From: Sordariomycetes sp. S80-01Y
Lineage: Eukaryota; Ascomycota; Sordariomycetes
DNA: 64,000 nucleotides
Reading direction: 5' to 3'
Assembly: GCA_037042185.1 (NCBI GenBank)
Contig: JAXQJY010000026.1
Coordinates: 1,054,001 to 1,118,000, forward strand
This document shows, one piece after another, positions 1-13,389 of the stretch (position 1 is the stretch's first letter; every line of letters starts with the position of its first letter). The notes under the pieces were generated by a model, which was not told the DNA's origin, made no database searches, and was given only the letters and a program-made list of their open reading frames with translations. Made by a program: the position numbers and the translations under genes.

Positions 1-1021
1 TTGTGTGATTCACACGTGTTGATGCAGTTCCTCAGGTCGCTGGTCTTCACACAACATGACCAGAAGTCAGAGCACGGGTGACGGGTCGGGGGTGTGGATC
101 TCATGATGGGAGGCAGGCCTCCGGGCGAGATCGGTAGAGCTGCTCTGCGGTCTGCGATGGGAGCGTGGCGTCAAAACATGTGAGCGATTTCTGAATGGCT
201 CACGACGGCGCCCGTGTAAGCGCAGCGGCGATAAACTCGACCTAGCTTGTAAATTGCACCATCGTCCCCTCAAACGGAAGGCTTCTCGAACAGGACTCGG
301 CCCTCTACCCCCCCAACCATCCAGTCCTGTCGCCTCGCATGGACAGTCGACAGCCCACCACACGTCTCGGCATTATGCAGCCTCCCTCCGCGGCCAGTCC
401 AGCCCAATGCATAGAATTCTGCCTTATGCGGAGCTTGCTGCAGCTACCTGGCTTGGAGATAGCATCTTGCTCGAAGCCAGCTAAAGTGAAGTCCCGAGCA
501 CCGCTGCTAGATAGACGACGTTTGGATCGAGATGGCTTCCCTGATGGGCAGGACCGTCAACAGGAAAAGAGCCTCGAGGCACAGGCAAAGAAAATCATGC
601 TCGCATTGCACTCCGGTCGCCAAAACTGTCCTATCGAAGCATTCCCGTCGGCATTGATATGATTTCCCCCGACAGCCCAGAAAAGATGTATCGAGAATCA
701 AAAAAAGAAGAAGCGTCGTAACGTAGACAAAACCCAAATCTGCCTCTCGGCCACAGGACCACCCAACCAACCAAGGATTATTGAAAGCCCTGCTGGAGAC
801 ATCGCTTTGCCTTGACTTGAAATCCTCCTCCTCCCCAAGATAGCTCCTGTTTGTCGCTGCCCAGTATTCAATATTCCAATCGCTGCGGCCTAGTCCGTCT
901 TTGTTGTTGTGTCCCAGGCTCTATTCAAGTGTCAACCGCTAACACGTCTACTATCGTCCCTTCGCCTCGCGGAGCCACTGCTCGTCATCGCTGCATCGCC
1001 GTGCCTCGCAGCAGTCTCCTC
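1..1021. other. intergenic, no gene seen
   Basis: Downstream flank of the Cdc42 gene. The open frames here are short, overlap on both strands and show no family motif. I see no gene, repeat array or RNA gene; part of it is presumably the 3' untranslated region of Cdc42. Confidence 0.6.
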
Positions 1022-2018
<997 letters not shown>

Positions 2019-4551
2019 CTCTATCTTGGGAGGCTCCTGGACGGGAGCGACGGTGATGAAATCGATGCAGGGAGTGGCGGCGAGGGAGCTAAGATTGATT
2101 CTGCGGTGTCGCGGGCGGGCGGTTGGCGGGATGAAGAAATTCGAGGTCGTTCGGCCGGTGAGGTCCTCAATGCAGTGCCAGCGTTGGAGGCGGGTGCGAG
2201 AAGCGGGCAGCTCAGCGGACTGCCAGTGGCAGCGGCAGTGGCAGTGGTAGCGGACGGCGGGCAACGGCGGGCTCGCGCTGGTCAGCTCCTGGCGAAACGG
2301 TCGCGGTGGGTGGCGTCCAAGGGACCGAGGAAGAGCTGTGGCGTCGTGCGGTGAGGCAAGCAAGCAGCTGGTGTAGATGATGGAAAAGACAATACAATGG
2401 CTACGACGGCAGAGCGAGAACTGGAGGGCGGTGCCTGCTGTGAGCCGAGTCGAGCCTCCGAGTCCAGCCTTGAAGGGTGAGGTGGCCCGGGCGTCAGCGC
2501 TATTCTGGAGCACTTGGCGGACCGTTGGCCGTTGGCGTCCGCTCGACCTTCAAGGTTTTTCCTGGTTTCAAGTCGATGCTCCCAGGCGGCCGTGATTCGC
2601 AGACGCCATTCAGTCTGCATCCCAGGTGCCATCTTCGGTACCTGAGGTAATACGTGAGCTGTCGCCAAACAGCGCGATGTTCATCATCATGTGACCTTTG
2701 CCTGCCGACCTGAACCTGGACAGCAGGCGCACTCAGCCCAACAGGCCAACCTACCTACCTCAGAGAAAATGAAAGGAAGGCACGCTGAGCGCTCGTCGAG
2801 CTGTTGCCTCAGGCAGCCCACCTTTTACACGGCATCCTGGACGGGAACGGCCAGGGTGCCTCGTGCTGCCAGGTTCTAGAGGTCGCATCATCCAGCCTGG
2901 ATCGTCGTACGCATCACCACGGGACTCAACGGCAGCTTCGATGCCGCCATCGCCCACGTTGCAGCTTCTCGAAGAGTCGAAGCATCGCGCGCGTCTTCGT
3001 CTGCCTCCAGCGACTCGTTGCGCACGTCGCACACGGAAGCCCGCGTCAAGCTCTTCACCGACTCGAACTCGTCTCGTATCTTGGGGCCTGTGCTGCCAGT
3101 CCAGCGCAAATTGCAGGCCAGTCTCAGTCTCGCGGCACCAGAGCCAAGTCCCGCGACGAGCGCATCTCGAAATGCGGCATGCGTCGTCAAATTTCCATCC
3201 CCTGCCATGCCCTGCCGGCGTCGTATTCTATCGTGAATCTGCAGCACCCGCCTCTCGAGTCTTGGAGTCCTTCATTATGCCTTCCTTGACGAGCTGTCGG
3301 CCGCGCCCCTGCTCACACGTGGCCCGCATTATTGTCTGCAGGGTCCTGCCCCCGAGGCATCTGCGCCCTCAGAAGATCATGTTCGTGAAGGAGCCCATGA
3401 AATATGCAGCATCCTCCTGCGACCATTATTGATTGGATTGGCTTCCGTTGCCAGAAGACCATTTGGGACAGTGTACGCGCATGCCCCAAAGCAGCTCGAA
3501 ACGCATCTAACAGATCTAAAACGCGCGGAAACAAGCCGTTGCATTTATTACCAACCAGCAATTGGCCAGTTATGCAACCCAGGCGCCATCTGTGACTTAC
3601 CAATACTTCTGGGACGTCTGCAGCTGCCACATCAAAGGACTAGGTGGTCCACGACTTACGAATCGTTACGTTCTTTTGGCGGCTAGAGCTCGCATGCCGT
3701 TCCTGGAGCCATCGCAGGGTGGAGCACGGGTTCCCAGGATACCCAATCTTCTCCTGGAGACGGTATTTATTGAAAGCGAGAATCAAGACAAGTGCGCTCA
3801 AGGAGCTCCCGTCGTTTGCGCTATGGCTGCCCTCAGTCCAATCTGACGAGTGGTGGAGATCATGGCTCCGTTCTGTTTCTCGTCTCGACTACAGGACCGA
3901 TCGTACACACCTCCGCAAATGCGAATTGCCCATGGCTGGACACGCCAAGACGTGGATCGATGCCGCTCCATCAGTCGAGCGTTGTACAGTTATATATGGC
4001 TGTCCGTTGACCTCTAAGACTGAGCTGGGGTCTGAACTACCGCAGCCCTTGGAGTTCAGGCCCCTGAAGCGTTGGAAGATGCAGGCCGATGCGAACGAGC
4101 ACATCACCGATGTTCTCATGTTGGATGCAAGCGTAATTAACACATAAAGCTAAAGACAGACTGTCCGGGGCAGCAAAGGCTGAAGAACTGGTGAGTCTCT
4201 TGACCCGGAGCTGACTATATGTCGAACCTGACTCGCCACACATAACCCATAGCTTAGCAAGGGAGCCAAGGCTCATAGTTTGAGTTCTCCAGACTCGGGA
4301 ATAAGCTCTCCCAAGACAGGATCGGCTCGGGGCCCGACCCCGGTTCTCCACGTGCAGACGGGTTCCGCGGGGCCGGTCTGTTCTTCAATATTGTCGGCGA
4401 TGCAACCCCAACGCGCATCATTGACTTCCTCAAGATTGTCCGGTTTCCGTAGAGCTTTGGACCGGCTGCTATTGAGACTCGCGCTGAAAGCAGCGGTACC
4501 TAGGCGAGCTTACATCACGCCAGGCACCTGCATTTGAACTTTGCTCTCACC
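2019..4551. other. 2.5-kb gene-poor interval
   Basis: Between the divergent Cdc42 and MFS starts. The first 600 bp are presumably Cdc42 promoter and leader, and include an imperfect GGCAGT/GGCAGC hexamer run near 2225-2252. Open frames of 100-190 aa occur on both strands (for example 2863-3432 + and 2888-3247 -), but none shows a recognisable domain or a convincing splice structure. I find no transposon ends. Confidence 0.5.
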
Positions 4552-6163
4552 ATGGATCTGGTTGACGAGCTTTTGCGTAGACGCAAGCCTCCGTTCTTGT
4601 TGAAGATCCGGTCTTCGACGAGTCTCATTGTCACGACATGCTCGTTCGCTGTGCTCACAGTCTGTTACCCGTTCCAAGATTTCGCGCGTGGAGCTCTGAC
4701 GTTACACAGGACGTTTTTTTGTACGCCGTGATTGTGCCTGTCCTGCCGTTCTCGTTAGTTGACAGGGCCGGCATCGATGAGGGTCGAAGTAGGGACCCCG
4801 GCTATTACACCGTCTACTGACCCAGCTTACATGTTACAGTCCAGTACTGGGTTTCAATCTCCCTGGCCGTCTATGGTGCTGCTCTTCTGGTCTCGTCGCG
4901 TGAGTCAACAAATGTGCAATGCGAATATTCACTGACCCCTCAGCTATCTGGGGCTACTTGGCCGACCGGATCCGCAACCGCAAAGTACCCATGCTGTTCG
5001 GACTCGTACTTCTCAGCGGCGCGACGGTGTTCCTGTGCGTCGCGACCAACATAGCTATGTTCCTCGTCGGTCGAGCCTTGCAGGGCCTGTCTGCAGCTCT
5101 TACCTGGACCGTTGGTCTGGCCCTTGTCGTCGACACGGTTGAACCGGCTCACATTGGCATGGCGATGGGCTGGATAGGCGCAGCAACGAGCCTGGGTATC
5201 ATGATGGCTCCGCTCCTCGGCGGCGTCGTGTACGGAAAGGGTGGCTACTACGCTGTCTTTGCCATGTGCTTTGGCCTTTTGGCCGTGGACATAGTTCTAC
5301 GGCTGGCAGTAGTCGAGGTCAAGGAGGCGCGAAAATGGCTGCCATCCGAGCAAAGCGCCGACGGACCTCTGGCAAGCCCTGCTCCTGCACCGGAGCCTCT
5401 CTCATCGCGCGACGACGCTATCCAGCCGCACGCCGAGCCACAGCCGACCGATCCCGAAAAGGGGTCAGCCCGCGAACTCCCCCCAACTGAAACCCCTCCA
5501 AAAGACAGCTTCCGCCAAACCTTACTCCCGTTGCTCGGTCTTCTGCGCAAGCCTCGCCTCCTCGGCGCTCTGTGGGGGACACTCGTCCACTCCGTCATCC
5601 AGACCTCGCTCGACAGCACCTTGCCACTGCTCGTGGAGACAACCTTCCATTGGAACTCAATCGGTGCGGGTCTGATCTTTCTCCCCCTCGTCTTGCCCTG
5701 CGCGCTGGGACCCCTCGTCGGCATGCTAGGCGACAGGTACGGGCCGAAGTGGCTCGCAACGGCTGGCTTCTTCCTGGCGGCTCCCTTCCTGGTCTGCACG
5801 CGCTTCGTGGAAGACAACAGCATGGCCCACAAGATCATGCTCTGTGGGCTTCTCGTCGGCCTCGGCATAGCGATTGTGCTTGTCTTTGGCCCTCTCATGG
5901 CTGAAATCACCTGGTCCGTTGTTGGAGATGAAAACGAAGTCTCGGACGAGGTAAAGAGCACTGCACCCTATGCGCAAGCTTATGGCCTGTACAATGTGGC
6001 CTTTTCAGGGGGCGCCATGATAGGACCCATCATGGGAGGTATGATCAGGGAGGAGGCTGGCTGGCCGACGGTGGGCTGGGCAATGGGCATCCTGGCCGTC
6101 TTTACGGCAGTGGTACAGCTCATCTGGGTGGGACACACCTTGAAGTTCTGGAAACGATCTTGA
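4552..6163 (+). CDS. MFS transporter, multidrug/VMAT-like (DHA1 type)
   Basis: Proton-driven exporter of the major facilitator superfamily. Four exons (4552-4659, 4710-4788, 4840-4899, 4944-6163) give 488 aa, usual for a 12-segment carrier. The start is ATG in CACCATGG. TM1 is followed by VIVPVLPF, and the loop 2-3 motif A reads GYLADRIRNRK; the second and third introns split the codons around IQYWVS and SSPIWG. A long, Pro/Glu-rich cytoplasmic loop (about residues 250-310) separates the two halves, and the second half begins at a conserved RKPRLLG stretch. The family includes fungal drug and metabolite exporters annotated as vesicular-monoamine-transporter-like; the substrate cannot be read from sequence. 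No biosynthetic cluster is next to it. Confidence 0.88.
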
Positions 6164-7084
6164 CCTCGGCAAATCACACTAGGGAATACAGCGAGGCATC
6201 GCTGAAGGCTTGCGCTGCCGCCCATCTTGGTGGTGGCCAACGTTACATAGTCTGGTCCGAATCTGCTTGGCTCTCGACATGCAGGCCGGACGTCAATGAT
6301 GATATGGGCCAAGACGGAACAAAAACCACGATGCTTACCCGCGCGACACTAGCACCCACGCAGCACCCCCGGCTGGAGATGCCCCGTCACGACGATCGCC
6401 GAGAGACATTCATCGAATAGACGAAGGGTACGGCGAAACGTGAGAATGTGGCAAGGCCCTATAGTCCCGCCGTAGCTGAAGCTGAATTGAGCACCCGTCC
6501 CCCAAAGGAATCGCGTTCGCAGCATCAAGGACGCTGCAGCCACAGTTGTGTGGTGTCGCCATGCAAGCCATGTCCGGCAATTGAAGTCAACCCCGGGCGC
6601 CGCCGTCGTCACTGCATGATCTTCAGGGACCACCGCCATCCGTCGCTCCGAAAGCCCGCATTACATCGTTGTGTTTCCCATTGCGTTGATCAGCCTCGAC
6701 GCGAGCGGCTGCAAATAAGCAGTCGGCTGAACAAAGCTCCGATTGTTTCACGGCACCCAGATCATTATGCTTAATTGATTGGCTTGGTGAGTGAAGTCAT
6801 CGTGGGCAACCCTATCCGCAAGTGATCGGCACTCTTGGCACAGACTCGCCTTCCAGATTCGGTACAAGATTGTCGATGCTAGACTGGGCGGAACCTACTG
6901 CGGAATGGCCCATTACTCGCAGGGCTTACCGAACAGAGGAAAGCTGACCATTGCTTCTTGATAGGAATTGCGCGTGGCGTGTTGAGGCAGTGGGCGATCG
7001 AGCTATATAAGATGGCGCCGGCACTTGGACGACCAGAAGCCCCGGTTTGCCATCAACCAAGCAAAACAATCGAACCTCGCAAAC
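6164..7084. other. intergenic; lysozyme promoter
   Basis: No gene is supported. The distal half is ordinary mixed sequence. The proximal end is the promoter of the downstream lysozyme gene, with a TATA box and an A/C-rich leader ending in AAAC before the ATG. Confidence 0.55.
7004..7010 (+). promoter_or_regulatory. TATA box of GH24 lysozyme gene
   Basis: TATATAA lies 75 bp upstream of the lysozyme ATG at 7085. A short A/C-rich leader (CAAGCAAAACAATC) sits between them, typical of a strongly inducible fungal gene for a secreted protein. Confidence 0.6.
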
Positions 7085-7760
7085 ATGGGCTCCATCACCA
7101 AGACTCTTCTCGCTGGCCTCGTCGCCGCCGTCTCTGTCCGTGGACAGTGCGTCGGGCCCGACATCAACGACGCCTCGCTCTCCCTGATTGCCGAGTTCGA
7201 GGGCTTCCGTGAGGATGTTTGTGAGTTGCCCGCGTCTTGTCTGTTGAGAGATACAGCCCGCTGACCTGGCAGACCTCGACCCGACTGGCAACCCTACCAT
7301 TGGGTACGGCCATCTGTGCCAGCAAGCTGGCTGCGCCGAGATTCCTTACTCGATTCCTTTGAGCGAGGCTGACGGCCGCAAGCTCCTCGCCGATGATGTC
7401 TACGTAGGCTCTCCCGAGCCCTTTGCATCATATCTGCCTGTTTGGCAACGCTGACAACACACACAGAACTTCCAGCAGTGCATCACACTCGACACCGGCT
7501 CCAACGTCGTCCTCAACGACAACCAGTACGGCGCCTTCGTGAGCTGGGCCTTCAACGTTGGCTGCGGCAACTCGGGCTCCTCCTCCCTCATCTCCCGACT
7601 CAACGCCGGCGAGGACCCCAACACCGTCGCGGCTGAGGAGCTGCCCAAGTGGAAGTACAGCGGTGGTGTTGAGCTCCCTGGTCTTGTCCGCAGGAGGGCC
7701 GCCGAGGTTGAGTTGGCTCAGACCCCTAGCAGCGTCGGCGCTCTTCCTGCTTGCTCTTGA
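7085..7760 (+). CDS. secreted phage-type lysozyme (GH24)
   Basis: Muramidase that would cleave bacterial peptidoglycan outside the cell. Exons 7085-7220, 7273-7403 and 7467-7760 give 186 aa. A signal peptide (about residues 1-20, hydrophobic LLAGLVAAVSV) leads into the T4-lysozyme fold. The catalytic triad is intact with T4 spacing: Glu39 in FEGFR, Asp48 in YLDPTG and Thr54 in TIGYGH (+9 and +15). Later motifs are NQYGAFVSWAFNVGCG and a C-terminal half with LPKWKYSGG and the regulatory GLVRRRAAE stretch typical of phage endolysins. Several cysteines fit extracellular disulfides. GH24 proteins are scattered in fungi and are thought to come from bacteria or phage; the two introns and the signal peptide show full domestication. 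It stands alone with its own TATA box. Confidence 0.93.
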
Positions 7761-8955
7761 GCCCAGGCTGGTGGTTTTGTAGACAATATGATCAATTCAA
7801 GACATAAGTTATTAGAACAAATTGTGTATGAGACTGAACGTTACTAAAACACGAAGTTTCGTGTATGTTCATCACGAAATGGTTCTCTACATTAAACCCA
7901 AATCAGGGTCAACCTCCAAACCCCCCATGTCGCGTGGTTCTTCTCATCCATGAAGACATATTGTCGACTGGTACATGACGGGCTCGAGTTGCTGTTTCAA
8001 GACATTCTGCTATGATCAACTCAAATGTGCGTTTCTTGATTCCGCGCCTGCATTTCCCGCATCACGGACTCTGCCTGCTTGTGCATGAAATTGCCCCAGC
8101 TGACGATATGGCCAGCGCCTCCCTTCTTTGCCATGGTCATCCATTGCGTTTCAGCGATCAGGAGGCGATCAAAATAGCGGACTTGGGGAGTCGGAGTCTT
8201 GCAAGCCGGGGTCTCGACCCCCGTGAATTGAAAGGACTAATCATAGAATTTAGCTTCAATGCACCACGATCGATAAGCATATTCTTACACCAGAGTTTGG
8301 GGGTCAATGGCTGGGGATTTAGTAGGATCGGAACCGTAGCAGTGGACGCTGTTCAGTATGCACTGTTCCTGCAGCCACGGTGCTTGTTCTTTCCATGTCT
8401 GTGCCAGTGTCAAACCCTGCGAATCCAAACACTGGAATCTCCTACACATTCAAGTTCCCTTTCCTCCCATGTCCCCATATCTGCCCTCTTCCCTTCCCTT
8501 CCTTTCAGACCGGTTCCAACCTTAGGCTTGACGTGTTGTGGGGCCGATACCATTGCCTGATTGAGACAACATCCAGTGGCATCATTGGCCGCGCGGCGAC
8601 AAGGTTTCAGGGGAAGCCGTGGCGGCGTTGTTCTGCTGACTGGGGGGTCCGACGTCGTTCAAATTCCAAGCCACTCGTACGTCGGCTGTCAAGTGCTGCG
8701 AGGCAAAGGTCAGCCATCGTACAAGACCTGTAAGTGGGGAATAATACATTGTGCTCGAACAAAGTATATGCTCCCCCTCTTTGGCTATAAAATGCTCCCT
8801 CAGAACTGACTTCGCGACCAGCTGCTCGAAGGCGAGACCGGGCGACGGGAGAGGTCTTGACTCATGACTGGGAGTGGTAAAGAATTCCGACAGCCCTTTC
8901 CTATCGTAAGTAATCGCCCTGAATCCTCCGAATGCTGTCAACTGTTTACAAAAGT
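7761..8955. other. intergenic, no gene seen
   Basis: Downstream of the lysozyme gene. The first 250 bp are AT-richer, as expected for a 3' flank. A 182-aa open frame (8012-8560 +) lacks any motif. A TATA-like CTATAAAATG at about 8784-8793 has no gene placed correctly after it. A GGGG-TCTCGAC-CCCC hairpin near 8206 is not part of a tRNA. Confidence 0.5.
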
Positions 8956-9001
8956 TTAAATCCCCGTCAAAACAACACTTGAAAGGCGTCGGCGCCAGGG
9001 G

Positions 9002-11325
9002 CTAATCAAGCCGCCTGGTTGCTGGTCTGGGACGCCCCTTGCTGGCTGGGCGCACGTCAAGGCTGGGAAGCGGCCACGGCCATCGGTTCTGGGCGAGGGG
9101 GGGTGAGGCTGGCGAGGTCCGATGTGCCTGGTCTGAGCACCGCCCCGGGCACGCCCGCTGGCAGAGGAACCACCTCTTCCCTCGACGATACGCTTGGGGC
9201 CGGCGTGCATCAGGAGAGGACCGACTGGCCATGACGACGCCGAGAGTCCTGTCGGGGTTAGACTTAATGGTCCGGTTGTACTGTTCCGCGACAGCCTTGC
9301 GTCCTTCAGCGCCCTGGAGGTTCTTCTGCAAAGAACCCCCAGTGCTGTGATCGACTTGCATGGTCGGACCCGGTAACTGGCTGGCACCGGTGATGTTGAT
9401 GCCGGTTAAGCTGCTCGGGCTTCGCAACGTTTGAGCTTGCATCGTTCCGGCGGGCACGATCGTGCGAATAAGAGGCGGTTCGGGCTGTAATTGCGTCTCC
9501 TCGCGTTCGACTAGCCTCTCGGAGATGGCCTGAGTATCAGCATTAGCAGTCGCCTCTGCTTCTGCTCTGGCCTTAGCCTTACTTTCTCTCCTGGCTCCTG
9601 TTTCGTATATTTGACCTGGACTCCTTGGCCCCTCCATTGGACTCAGAAGCAACAGGTCCGAAGGAGAGCGGAGCCTCGTCCCTGCCACGATTCCCCAGCA
9701 CCTCGTGAGGAGTCTCGGGCGGTACAAGTTCTGCATCACCATCGTGGTCGATCATTGGAGCAGCCTCATCTTTTTGCGACATGGTGGCGGCGCCCGTGCC
9801 CTCGTCTTCGTCGTGGTCGTGATTCTGGGAAACAGCGACGGCTGCATCTCCTGAAATCTCAACGTCGCCGGCCTCCGTTGAGAGCTCACTATCGTTGGAT
9901 GGAGTCTTATCGGAGCCTGCCACCCGTCGACTCCGACGAAGCACTGCGAGGAAACCGTTGGCGTGCATTTCTATGATGGCGTCGCTGGAGCTGGGACGGC
10001 CTCCTCTTGATGCTCACAAACATTTCGTACGAAACGCCGACCGACAGCAATATGGGAAACCTGTTGTTGCCGGACGAGGTACCGAACGAGTCGAGGGCAG
10101 CGATCAGGGCGGCCAGGGCTTCGTGGGTCAGGACCTTGACCGGACGGTTATACAGGTCTTTGCGCTCACCGAGAGTCCTGTCCGCCTCGTTGACGGCTAC
10201 GGTGCGCGCGAGATGGTCGATGAAGAGCGCCTCGAGGCTCGTGTGCAGGCCGCCTGGGGCATCGCGGCGGGCCGAGACGAGACGCTTCACCTTTATGCGG
10301 AGCGGAGTTGGCGATTTCGACGCCGCCGCTTCAATTATGCCTTCAAATACAGGACAAAAGGCGGTCTTTTCCACTCTGAAAGGCCGTTCGTCCCCGTGGC
10401 GGAAAGCCACCGTGAAGGCAAGCATGTTGGTCAGCATGCTGATGCAAAGATGATCCTGGAACATGCCATGAAGGAGAAGCTTGTGAAAATACACACAGGA
10501 GGCAGGACTCCACGACAGGAAGCTGCCGGACCTGCTGCCGGACCTGCTGCCGGACCTCCAGACACCCGAGTACTCCAGGCCTCGCGCCGGGGACACGATG
10601 GCTAATGGGGTCTGGCTGTGCAGGCGCACGTAGTCCTTCTAGAGGGGTATGACTTTCTGCAACTGTTTCTACCGCCTATTCTCCATCTTGTACTTCTTGT
10701 ACGCTTCAGACTCGTGGAATACTTTGCGGAGCTCGATCTCATCGGTCTCACTCCAGCTAGCATCGTAAGTAGGTCGCAGCAGCAGCTATATGTTATGCTT
10801 GCTGGCGATGTTTTTTCTCTTCTCTGCCAGCGCTCCTTGCTCCTGTGCGACAAAGAGCTGTTTCGCTGGCATTTCCGTTCGTTTTTGCTTGCCAGTGGAT
10901 CCCCCTGGCCGTCCGCGTCCTCGGCGAGCCAGCAGTTCAGCCTCGAGTACTACTTCACGTGCGTCGCTTTCGACACCCTGGACAAACTCACTGTTCTCGT
11001 CCGAGGCCACTTCTCAGGTCCCTCGGGGCTGGTTGATTCTTCTGGGCCGTCCCGGTCGACAGCGAGCTGATGACTGCGGCTCGGCAATTTCAACAATGTC
11101 ATCGTCGTCGTCCTTGCTTCAGGCCACTATGACGCTTTCGTCACTCGCACTATCGACTGGTGTCTTACCATCAAAGCTATTGGAATGATTAGTGGCACCC
11201 TTTGGGACAGACTGTTGGACGGAATCTAACATTTCAGTCCTCGACTCCTTACGAGGTCGTTCTCTTAGGGTCCTCTCGGCCGGTCGCTTCGACGCAACGC
11301 TGCTGTTTGGCGCGGCAGAAGACAT
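9002..11325 (-). pseudogene. decayed AT-hook protein gene
   Basis: An open start (MSSAAPNSSVASKRP) at 11325 begins a minus-strand frame that keeps coding character to about 9900 although it is crossed by several stop codons. Some of these read as CAG or CGA turned to TAG or TGA. At least one frame change follows, and the tail continues in other frames to about 9002. Two AT-hook-like motifs (GRPRR and RGRGRPGG) lie near 11050 and 10910, suggesting a DNA- or chromatin-binding protein. A middle block with FRHGDERPFRV and NEADRTLGERKDLYNRPVK looks like a folded domain I cannot name. A 12-bp tandem repeat adds a Gly-Ser-Arg run near 10540. Because the frame persists across the stops, recent decay fits better than chance. 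The 3' limit is uncertain. Confidence 0.55.
10520..10557. repeat. 12-bp tandem repeat, about three copies
   Basis: The unit CTGCTGCCGGAC repeats about three times. In the minus-strand frame of the decayed gene it encodes a repeated Ser-Gly-Ser-Arg. Confidence 0.7.
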
Positions 11326-13389
11326 GGTGAAGGATGATCGAAAATTTACGAGGTGATATTTCAGCTCAGAAGTCTTATAGTGGCGGTGGTAAAGGGGGCA
11401 TCCTATGTAGGACCCACTTCCACCTATCTGCCCGCCCTAGTACCCAGGACTGTCACGGGGACGCGGCGGTCACCTCCAGAGCTTCACACATCCGTCACTC
11501 CAAAGATCACAGTTCTCGCACCCTAATTATCCCACCAAAGTCATCGGTGACCTGCATTTGTCAACATCTGCACCGGCAGCGGCGTTGAGAAGGTGGGGCT
11601 CTTTCCGCGTCAGAAAGCCTGAAGATACACAGCTCGCGACTAAAAGCCCACATCACTAAGAATTCGTTTGGCATTTCACTCGGCAAAAGTGTATTCAGCG
11701 GAAAAGGGGCATATCAGGGGGCACTGTCGAAGAGTTGGACACGACCCGCCCAACACAAGACAATTAAGCAGTCACGCATGAGCCGTTTCTCCTCAGAAGC
11801 TACGGGTTCATAGCACAGCTCAACGTGAGGAAGATATGCTCGTGAAAATGGAGTTCAACAAAATATTCGCAGATCGAAAATCCTCTTGGCGTAGGGACCA
11901 TATCATTTTTGCTTTCCTGGATCCATGTGAATGGAAGAAAACAACTCCTGCCTGAGTCGAAGCTGACAAACACCACTTAACCACCTTAATGAAATACTAT
12001 AGTCGTGATGGTGGGGCTTTTCGAAACATGGTGGTGCATTGCACCTTCCCGACTGAACGTCACCTTGTCGCCATCACAACTACGGCCAAACCCGCATACC
12101 AGAAACAAAGTACCCTGGAATGCTTTAGTATTATGAGTTCACTGGAAAATGACATCTGGATATCTGTCATCCTCGGCGCGCCGCTTCTTGTTTCCACGAG
12201 TTCGTTTGTCTCCTTCTCCCTGCGCTTGGGCTTTGCTTTGGGGCTGGCCTTAGCTCGTTCGAGCTGCAACAAGGTCAAAGCGCCTTTGAAACCTATTCAC
12301 CTGCGTTTATGAAGGCAGTGGAAGCCCGCATCGTTTCTCCCCAATCTAGCGTTGTCCTTGCACAGTTGATGGTTCAATCTCGCTTACGGGATATCCTCTT
12401 CGGCAGCAACACCCGTCGAACAGTGTTTGAACATGGTCAGTGGCTTTCGCAGTGGCCTTCGTAGTGGCCTTGGGGGGCGCGATTTTCCTCTACACGAGGT
12501 ACTCGATGCAGAACACCGCTCTTCAACATTACTGGACAAGTCCAACCCGATACGACCCTGTTGGCTGCGCGCCGCCTCGCATACCTTGGTGGGCTGCGAC
12601 CCGCGACTCCTTTTCCCGAACTCCCCACTTCACTGACACCTCAGCTATCTCAGATAAGGAGACGTCGACCTCAATTCAATTCGAATCGTACCCAAAGCCG
12701 GTAGCTCGGTCGCAGATGCGTTCTTTGCCAGATGTATGTTCTTTCTCGCTGTCAACCTCGGCGGCGTGCCGTTGACTTCGGCTTCCTTATGTCATTGGCC
12801 ACCTACTCTCGTGCGAGGGGTAGAAAAAGATATCATTCCAGAACAAAAGGAGAGATTCAATACTGCAGAGTCATATGAAGGACAAGATACTTGCCGCCTC
12901 TGACACTGCGGCAGTACCCCTGTACATCCATCTTCGTGGCATGCAGGAATCTGGTGAGCCCCGCGCTCCATGTCAACGACACAAACAGCCATCTCCACGC
13001 CGAAATGGCTTTCATGTTACATGTTTGCCACGACCAAAATGCCTTACAAGTTACCCCGCGACCTCGGTTCACGGGAGCATGGTCCCGCCATAGCCCCTTG
13101 AACGCGGGGAAGTCGGGGTTAGCGCGGCAGCTAGTGGTTCTCGTCACATGTGCAGTTGAGCAACAACGCGATCTTCACTCACTGCCGAGCAGCCTGGGCC
13201 CCAGATTCGGAGATCCGGATGGCAATGCCAGATATGGGGTTGCGGGGTGCTTCAGCCATTGGATGGCCAAGTTCCCTCGCCTCGACCAGGCGGCGCCTAT
13301 ATGAATGAAGGCGTGGCGACCCTTCCGCGACAGCATCATTTCGCTACATCCTACCAGCGCATCCCTCACCAACCGCAAAGCTAGCAATC
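11326..13389. other. gene-poor interval upstream of the alcohol oxidase gene
   Basis: Somewhat AT-richer than the genes around it, with no supported gene. One plus-strand frame (about 12440-12775, no ATG at its head) has a hydrophobic stretch AFAVAFVVALGGAIFLY that could be a membrane segment, but no further homology is visible. The last 100 bp are the promoter of the alcohol oxidase gene. Confidence 0.5.
13298..13305 (+). promoter_or_regulatory. TATA-like box of alcohol oxidase gene
   Basis: TATATGAA lies about 90 bp before the ATG at 13390, in a short GC-rich setting. Fungal alcohol oxidase genes are usually strongly induced; the regulator cannot be read here. Confidence 0.45.

Noticed and set aside
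2863-3432. 189-aa plus-strand frame and the overlapping 119-aa minus-strand frame
   Set aside because: Both are mutual overlaps in gene-poor DNA with no domain, signal peptide or convincing introns; neither is supported over the other.
8190-8235. Possible tRNA T-arm (GGGG-TCTCGAC-CCCC hairpin)
   Set aside because: The loop lacks the TTCRA core, and no acceptor, D or anticodon arms can be drawn around it.
8784-8793. TATA-like CTATAAAATG
   Set aside because: No coding frame with an ATG and motif lies at a suitable distance on the plus strand.
9002-12400. Transposon or virus-like element in the gene-poor block
   Set aside because: No terminal repeats, transposase, integrase, polymerase or capsid-type motifs were seen; the decayed AT-hook gene is better described as a broken host-type gene.
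12440-12775. Possible membrane protein with one hydrophobic helix
   Set aside because: No ATG heads the frame, nothing after the helix looks conserved, and the flanks show no promoter.
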